Origin: Bacteroidetes bacterium 4572_112
GTDB lineage: Bacteria > Bacteroidota > Bacteroidia > Bacteroidales > UBA1556
Length of the DNA stretch: 11,054 nucleotides
Assembly (NCBI GenBank): GCA_002254285.1
Contig: NIUZ01000056.1
Coordinates: forward strand, 1 to 11,054
Direction of reading: 5' to 3'
The notes under the pieces were generated by a model. That model was not told the DNA's origin. It saw only the letters and a program-made list of their open reading frames with translations, and did no database searches. Shown piece by piece: positions 6,977 through 11,054 of this stretch; the first letter of the stretch is position 1; every line of letters starts with the position of its first letter. The position numbers were made by a program, and so were the translations under genes.

Positions 6977-7264
6977 ATGAGAGAATTACAAGCGATAAAT
7001 CAGAATGTGCTGCTCGATATTACACAAGATAATGGCGAGCAAAAGACTATGAGCGGAATTATTATTCCTGAGTCGGCAAAGGAGAAACAAAACACTGCTA
7101 AGGTAGTGAATATGAGCGCAATTGAGAATGCAGAAATTACTGTTGGCGATACTGTGCTTTATAAAGAGTATTCAGGAACAGAGACAAAATTTGAGGGTAA
7201 AACTTACCTTATTCTTCCTTATGCTGAAATTTTGGCTAAGGTGGTTGAAATGGATGAGATTTAG
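6977..7264 (+). CDS. GroES-like co-chaperonin paralogue
   Basis: The 95-residue protein is GroES-like: N-terminal ELQAINQNVLLDI, the mobile-loop hydrophobic motif in SGIIIPESAKEK (26-37, contacts GroEL in true GroES), VGDTVLYKEYSGTETKFEGKTYLIL (56-80) and the terminal strand EILAKVVEMD. It differs from canonical GroES at the roof loop: the usual G-G-NG stretch between AKVV and VGD is replaced by NMSAIENAEIT. No groEL lies next to it, so it is likely a second copy or a specialised co-chaperonin rather than the main groES. I therefore give no symbol. It follows the Trx/Grx gene by 40 bases and is followed by a strong terminator, so the pair forms a two-gene operon, perhaps for redox-linked folding (inference). 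Confidence 0.85.
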   Translation: MRELQAINQNVLLDITQDNGEQKTMSGIIIPESAKEKQNTAKVVNMSAIENAEITVGDTVLYKEYSGTETKFEGKTYLILPYAEILAKVVEMDEI

Positions 7265-7268
7265 TTTA

Positions 7269-7286
7269 ATACCAAATTGGTATAAG
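7269..7286. repeat. 18-bp palindromic repeat, copy 2
   Basis: ATACCAAATTGGTATAAG at 7269-7286 is the exact reverse complement of 101-118. It starts four bases after the groES-like stop codon and precedes the terminator. It could be a small repeat family member or an operator-like palindrome; the two contexts share nothing else. Confidence 0.5.
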
Positions 7287-7306
7287 CTAAAATAATTTTA
7301 GAGGCT

Positions 7307-7380
7307 CCGTCATACTGAGTGTTTTATAGTAAATGCGCAAGCATTAACTATAAAATGTACCGAAGTATGACGGTTTTTTT
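7307..7380 (+). terminator. Strong terminator after the groES-like gene, GNRA loop
   Basis: Three stacked stems form. CCGTCATACT (7307-7316) pairs with AGTATGACGG (7364-7373), TTTTATAGT (7322-7330) with ACTATAAAA (7347-7355), and AATGC (7332-7336) with GCATT (7341-7345) around a GCAA tetraloop of the GNRA type. Seven T follow at once (7374-7380). It ends the Trx/Grx-groES unit. Its outer 15 bases nearly equal those of the metK terminator. Confidence 0.88.
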
Positions 7381-7447
7381 GATTTAAGATTGTTGATTTA
7401 TGCGTAAATCGCCGTTCACTATTCTTAAATCTTAATTCGTTTATCCA

Positions 7448-8863
7448 CTACTTACCACGGCCAGTGATGACAATCAACATAGTATAAAACATGATTTTGA
7501 TATCAACAGATATGCTCATATTTTCGATATACAGTATATCGTATTTCAAGCGCTCTACCATTTCATCGACATTAGATGCGTAGCCATACTTAACTTGTCC
7601 CCAAGATGTTATACCTGGTTTAATTTTCAGCAACATATTATATTGAGGGGCTTTCTCCACTATTTGATCAATAAAGAATTGACGCTCGGGGCGATAACCC
7701 ACAAGGCTCATATCTCCTTTAACTACTGTGAAAAACTGAGGAATTTCGTCGAGACGAATCATACGCATTATCTTACCAAAAGGCGTAATACGTGGATCAT
7801 TATCGGAGCTAAGTTGCGGACCTGCATCCTCAGCATTGGTATACATAGTACGGAATTTGAGCATCTTAAATGCTTTACCATTAATTCCGATTCGCTGTTG
7901 CGAATAAAAAACTGGACCTTTGGATGAAAAGTACACCATCAGCGCAGTAAAAATAAATAATGGCGACAGAATTATAATTGCCAATAAAGAGAAAACTATA
8001 TCCATCAACCTTTTAAGAACTACCTGCCAATGAGGCATTATTTCCGGGAAAATTTGAATTAATGGAGCTTGAAAAATTGCTGTCATTTTTACCATTCCAA
8101 GTACAATGTCGTACATATCGGGAATTACTTTTATCACCACATTGGTATTGCGCAGAGTGGACATAATACTCTTAATCCTAACATGTTCTGATGGGTCGAT
8201 GGCAATAATTACTTCTTCAATTTTTTGCTCTTCAATAATAGACGGAGCATCAAGATAATGCCCAAGATGACTAAGATGATTTGCTAGCTTAAATTCCGGA
8301 GCACTATTAACATTTACGAATCCTATAAACTTATTTCCTGAAGATACCTCCTGATCAATAATGTCGGTATAAATTGCTGTAGCCTTGCCATTACCACCAA
8401 TAATAAGTGTATTAAATCCTATAATTCCTTTATGAATTTTACTAACCATTATAGTAGTAAGCACCATTCTAAAAAGTACCGTAATCCCAAAATGAAGGAC
8501 AAAAAGGATTGCAGCATAAGATATTAGCTCTGTTGTGGAATTTACATAATCATCAATTACCACAGTAAAGAAAAGCACTGCCACACCAATAATTGAACTA
8601 ATAAAAGTGATACTAAATTCTTTGACCCTAGTTTTACGATATACCGATTTATAGTTGCCCATTACAAAGTAAAAAACTAACCAAAGCAAAGGAATTACAA
8701 TCATTCCTGTGATAAAATTAGAATCGTCGATAGTGATTTCGCGTAATGAAGAGTAGTCGGTTGAATAGGCATTTTTACGATACATAAAAAACAGCGCCCA
8801 AGCAATTGAAGCTGCAATATAATCGTTGAGAATATACTTAAATGTTTGTAAATGTTTATTCAT
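7448..8863 (-). CDS. Undecaprenyl-phosphate hexose-1-phosphate transferase (WcaJ/WbaP type)
   Basis: This inner-membrane enzyme starts exopolysaccharide or O-glycan repeat assembly by moving hexose-1-phosphate (commonly glucose) from a UDP-sugar to undecaprenyl phosphate. The 471-residue length is normal. Residues 10-140 hold four to five membrane helices. A Rossmann-like CoA-binding_3 region with IIGGNGKAT lies at about 150-250. The catalytic bacterial sugar-transferase domain begins at VLKRLMDIVFSLLA (282) with a re-entrant helix, then KGPVFYSQQRIG, KMLKFRTM (334-341), RLDEIPQFFTVVKGDMSLVGYRPER (370-394, with Asp372-Glu373 the expected catalytic pair) and KPGITSWGQV. The ATG at 8863 is nine bases after the lipoprotein stop, so the two are co-transcribed. 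Sugar specificity cannot be told. It appears intact, and family assignment is sure. Confidence 0.95.
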   Translation of the reverse strand: MNKHLQTFKYILNDYIAASIAWALFFMYRKNAYSTDYSSLREITIDDSNFITGMIVIPLLWLVFYFVMGNYKSVYRKTRVKEFSITFISSIIGVAVLFFTVVIDDYVNSTTELISYAAILFVLHFGITVLFRMVLTTIMVSKIHKGIIGFNTLIIGGNGKATAIYTDIIDQEVSSGNKFIGFVNVNSAPEFKLANHLSHLGHYLDAPSIIEEQKIEEVIIAIDPSEHVRIKSIMSTLRNTNVVIKVIPDMYDIVLGMVKMTAIFQAPLIQIFPEIMPHWQVVLKRLMDIVFSLLAIIILSPLFIFTALMVYFSSKGPVFYSQQRIGINGKAFKMLKFRTMYTNAEDAGPQLSSDNDPRITPFGKIMRMIRLDEIPQFFTVVKGDMSLVGYRPERQFFIDQIVEKAPQYNMLLKIKPGITSWGQVKYGYASNVDEMVERLKYDILYIENMSISVDIKIMFYTMLIVITGRGK

Positions 8864-8872
8864 TTAGCTCTT

Positions 8873-9585
8873 CTAAAAATGCATTATTTTAATATTATCG
8901 AGGTAAACATTGCCTTCCTCCTCGCTTCCAAGGCTAGCTTTAAAGAATACCTTATACTTTATAGCAGTTGGATAATTACTTACCGCTTCTGTAAAATTTA
9001 CATATAATTTCTTCCAATCATCACCAGGATTTACACCAAGATGATCGTTACTTACCACTGTACCACCAGGCAAGTAAGCAAACATACCTATTATAAAATT
9101 TACATCATTTTTGATATTAATTTCCATAACAACCGCAGCACCTGATTGAGGCAGCACGAAATATTCGGTACTTTCTCCGTATTCCAAGGAAATTTTATAT
9201 CGTCTTTATACTTACTTTTTGGTTTTAGAGCAATTGTTTGATTCGCCACTAAGTCAACATCCTCTTCTATAATTGTAAAAAATGGATTTATGGTTCTAAG
9301 ACCAGAAATACCATTAAGCTTTACGCCAGGAAAAATACTGATAGTACTTGGCCCCGATTTAAGAACAGGGATTTCGAAAGGCATTTCAAAAGCTCCAATC
9401 AAATCGCCATTTACATAAACCCACGAATCATAAATTGCCTGTTTAGCAGTTCCTTCATCATATTCTGAAGAAAAATCTATGGAATCAATTTTTATGAATG
9501 CAGGAATATCCTCATCAGGATTTATTACCTCACAGGATTGAAAAAAGAATAAAAAAGGTATTAAAAGAAGGTATATATGTTTCAT
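8873..9585 (-). pseudogene. Secreted lipoprotein, frameshifted as sequenced
   Basis: From the ATG at 9585 the frame opens with a lipoprotein signal, MKHIYLLLIPFLFFFQSC, with lipidation at Cys18. A beta-rich domain follows (DSWVYVNGDLIGAFEMPFEIPVL, GPSTISIFPGVKLNGI). This frame ends at 9100 in non-protein-like sequence. A second frame, open from 9205, continues sensibly as EYGESTEYFVLPQSGAAVVMEINI... to a TAG at 8873 (SEEEGNVYLDNIKIMHF). Loss of one base between about 9160 and 9205, for example in TGGAA after KFPW, explains both. Restored length is about 237 residues. I recognise no named family; the ending VYLDNIKI resembles beta-sandwich lectin-like domains. It lies nine bases before the sugar transferase gene, so a cell-envelope role is plausible. 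It could be a real pseudogene or a sequencing error. Confidence 0.7.
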
Positions 9586-9703
9586 AAAAATATTCCAGTG
9601 TACTAATTACAACGACTTATTATCAGTATTATTATACTAATAATTGTAAAAATAAAAAATTGCAAAATGAACTATGTCAAATCAGATTGACAATAAAACA
9701 AAA

Positions 9704-10428
9704 CTACTTTGTAAGGTCTTGAAAAATATGCTCTAAGCTAATTTCTTCGCTTTGTAAACCTATTAGTGTAAGTATCCACATCCTCTTTAAACTCTACAAA
9801 AATAATTTCTTTATTTTTCCATAGTTTCTGAATTTCGCTTTTGGGACTATCGGCAATAAGTTTACCATCTTTAATAATGATTATTCTATCGCAAACCGCC
9901 TCTACTTCTTGCATTATGTGAGATGAGAAAAGCACTGTTTTGGTTTCGCCAATGGTTTTTATTAATGTACGAATTTCGATAAGTTGATTGGGATCTAAAC
10001 CACTGATAGGCTCATCGAGAATAAGCACATCTGGATTATGAATAAACGCCTGAGCAATACCCACACGCTGCTTATATCCTTTGGAAAGTGCGCCAATGCT
10101 CTTTCTTATTCTCAATTTTGAAAATTCCGGCAACAAAATTCAGATATTCCTTAACATACATCTCATGATAAAGAGCATTACTCTCAGGCAAATATCCTAT
10201 TTTGCTTTTTACGGCAATAGGTTCCTCAAGCACATTATGCCCCATAACCTCCACCTGACCTTCGGTTTGAGGAATATAGCAGCTAATGATTTTCATAAGT
10301 GTAGATTTTCCGGCACCATTAGGTCCCAAAAGACCAACAATTTCACCGCTTTTTATCTCCAAACTTACATCATCTAAGGCTTTTTGTTTGCCGTAGGTTT
10401 TGCTTATATTCTTTATGCTTATCGACAT
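9704..10428 (-). pseudogene. gldA: GldA-like gliding ABC-transporter ATPase with two internal deletions
   Basis: GldA is the ATPase of the GldAFG transporter needed for gliding in Bacteroidota. Frame one (ATG 10428) gives Walker A GPNGAGKST (35-43), GYLPESNALYHEMYVKEYLNF and then FKIENKK. It derails at about 10100-10115 and stops at 10072. Frame two carries the signature LSKGYKQRVG, Walker B VLILDEPISGLDPNQLIEIR, and the H-loop SSHIMQEVEAVCDR. It derails at about 9765-9785 and stops at 9738. A third frame resumes with LTLIGLQSEEISLEHIFQDLTK and stops at TAG 9704-9706, which is the proper GldA C terminus. Intact homologues have roughly 20 more residues at the first junction and 45 more at the second, so both look like small out-of-frame deletions. 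The product would lack a complete ATPase. Assignment to GldA rests on recalled homologues. Confidence 0.82.
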
Positions 10429-10601
10429 TGTTTTTGTTTTTTAATAGGCCTTAAAAAGCATCAATCTATTCGTTAGGTTCTAGTCGCCATTTAGTCATTT
10501 ACTATGGTAAACTCCTAAATATCACCTTTTCACCTGCCTCTACCTTGATACTTTTTATACACCTCAACTTTTTAGAAGGCACTATTCTGAAATATAATTT
10601 C

Positions 10602-11054
10602 TTATTTCTTCTTAGCCCACGAATCGCGAAGTGCAACAGTGCGATTAAACACCATTTTGCCAGGCTTGCTATCCTTATCCACACAGAAATACCCTGTGCG
10701 CTGGAATTGGAATTTGTCTTCAATCTTGGCATCTGCCAAACTAGGCTCTAGCTTACAATTTTGTAGTACTTGTAACGAATCTGGATTTATAAATTCTTTA
10801 AAATCCACGTCCTCATGACCTAATGGATCTTCGTCGGTAAATAGTCTATCGTAAAGTCTAACCTCGGCATCAATAGCTTTTTCGGCACTAACCCAATGAA
10901 GCACACCTTTTACTTTGCGCGAAATACCGCTACCGCTTTTGGTTTCGGGATCGTAAGTACAAAGAATTTCAGTTACATTGCCATCAGCATCAGTTACATA
11001 ATCCTCACATTTGATAATAAAAGCACCCTTAAGTCTTACCTCACGGCCAGGAGC
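10602..11054 (-). CDS. glnS: Glutaminyl-tRNA synthetase, C-terminal part
   Basis: The gene enters from the right edge in frame; only its last 150 codons are in the window. GlnRS charges tRNA-Gln with glutamine in the cytosol. The visible part is the C-terminal anticodon-binding beta-barrel region: APGREVRLKGAFIIKCEDYV, then SGISRKVKGVLHWVSAEKAI, AEVRLYDRLF, INPDSLQV, EPSLADAK, DKFQFQRTGYFCVDKD, KPGKMVFNRTVALRDSWAKKK and TAA at 10602-10604. These match the bacterial/eukaryotic GlnRS C terminus closely. The catalytic HIGH and KMSKS motifs are outside the window. No frameshift is seen. GlnS in Bacteroidota means tRNA-Gln is charged directly rather than through GatCAB. The 173 bases to gldA show no clear terminator. 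Confidence 0.96.
   Translation of the reverse strand, partial: APGREVRLKGAFIIKCEDYVTDADGNVTEILCTYDPETKSGSGISRKVKGVLHWVSAEKAIDAEVRLYDRLFTDEDPLGHEDVDFKEFINPDSLQVLQNCKLEPSLADAKIEDKFQFQRTGYFCVDKDSKPGKMVFNRTVALRDSWAKKK

Noticed and set aside
9160..9205. Programmed -1 frameshift joining the two lipoprotein frames
   Set aside because: The direction would fit -1, but no X-XXY-YYZ slippery heptamer is in frame (ATA AAA TTT does not qualify) and no clear stimulatory hairpin follows.
10072..10136. The two gldA halves as separate overlapping genes
   Set aside because: Each half lacks essential ABC motifs (Walker A without Walker B, and the reverse), the linker is missing, and a third frame holds the C terminus; deletion is the better explanation.
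10502..10732. Minus-strand 76-codon ORF in the glnS/gldA region
   Set aside because: Most of it is the wrong frame of glnS; its last 30 codons lie in the intergenic gap and look mildly protein-like, but no start or family can be supported.

Overview
The window is a low-GC piece of a Bacteroidota chromosome, most likely a Bacteroidales/Marinilabiliales- or Cytophaga/Flavobacteria-like lineage. Supporting evidence: a gliding-motility-type GldA ATPase, a Bacteroidota-style 417-residue MetK, a WcaJ-type EPS sugar transferase, TAnnTTTG promoter elements in place of E. coli-like -10 boxes, few Shine-Dalgarno sequences, and intergenic CCGTCATRCTGAG-type repeats. No tRNA, rRNA, CRISPR array or phage gene was found.

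Layout: 1-671 (minus) is a decayed IS4-family transposase that runs off the left edge. 802-1140 (minus) is a broken fragment of a secreted surface protein. 1141-1641 is non-coding and holds a large inverted repeat and the metK terminator. 1642-2895 (minus) is metK, preceded by a leader with the conserved blocks of a SAM-II riboswitch (about 2966-3017). 3282-4850 (plus) is a polytopic GT39/ArnT-like glycosyltransferase. 4984-6204 (plus) is an MtfA-like (M90) zinc peptidase joined to two membrane segments and a PH-like tail. 6364-7264 (plus) is a two-gene unit: a thioredoxin-glutaredoxin fusion, then a small divergent GroES-like protein, closed by a strong terminator with a GNRA loop. 7448-9585 (minus) is a lipoprotein gene, frameshifted as sequenced, followed by an undecaprenyl-phosphate hexose phosphotransferase. 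9704-10428 (minus) is a gldA-like ATPase gene with two internal out-of-frame deletions. 10602-11054 (minus) is the 3' end of glnS.

How the parts relate: metK is a housekeeping gene that appears to be feedback-regulated by its own product. The GT39-like and WcaJ-like enzymes both use polyprenyl-phosphate chemistry for surface glycans. The Trx/Grx-GroES pair looks like a small redox/protein-folding unit. A recurring theme is decay: the transposase, surface protein, lipoprotein and gldA are each broken by nonsense codons or small indels, while metK, glnS and the plus-strand genes are intact. This suggests either real gene loss or local sequence errors; reads would decide.
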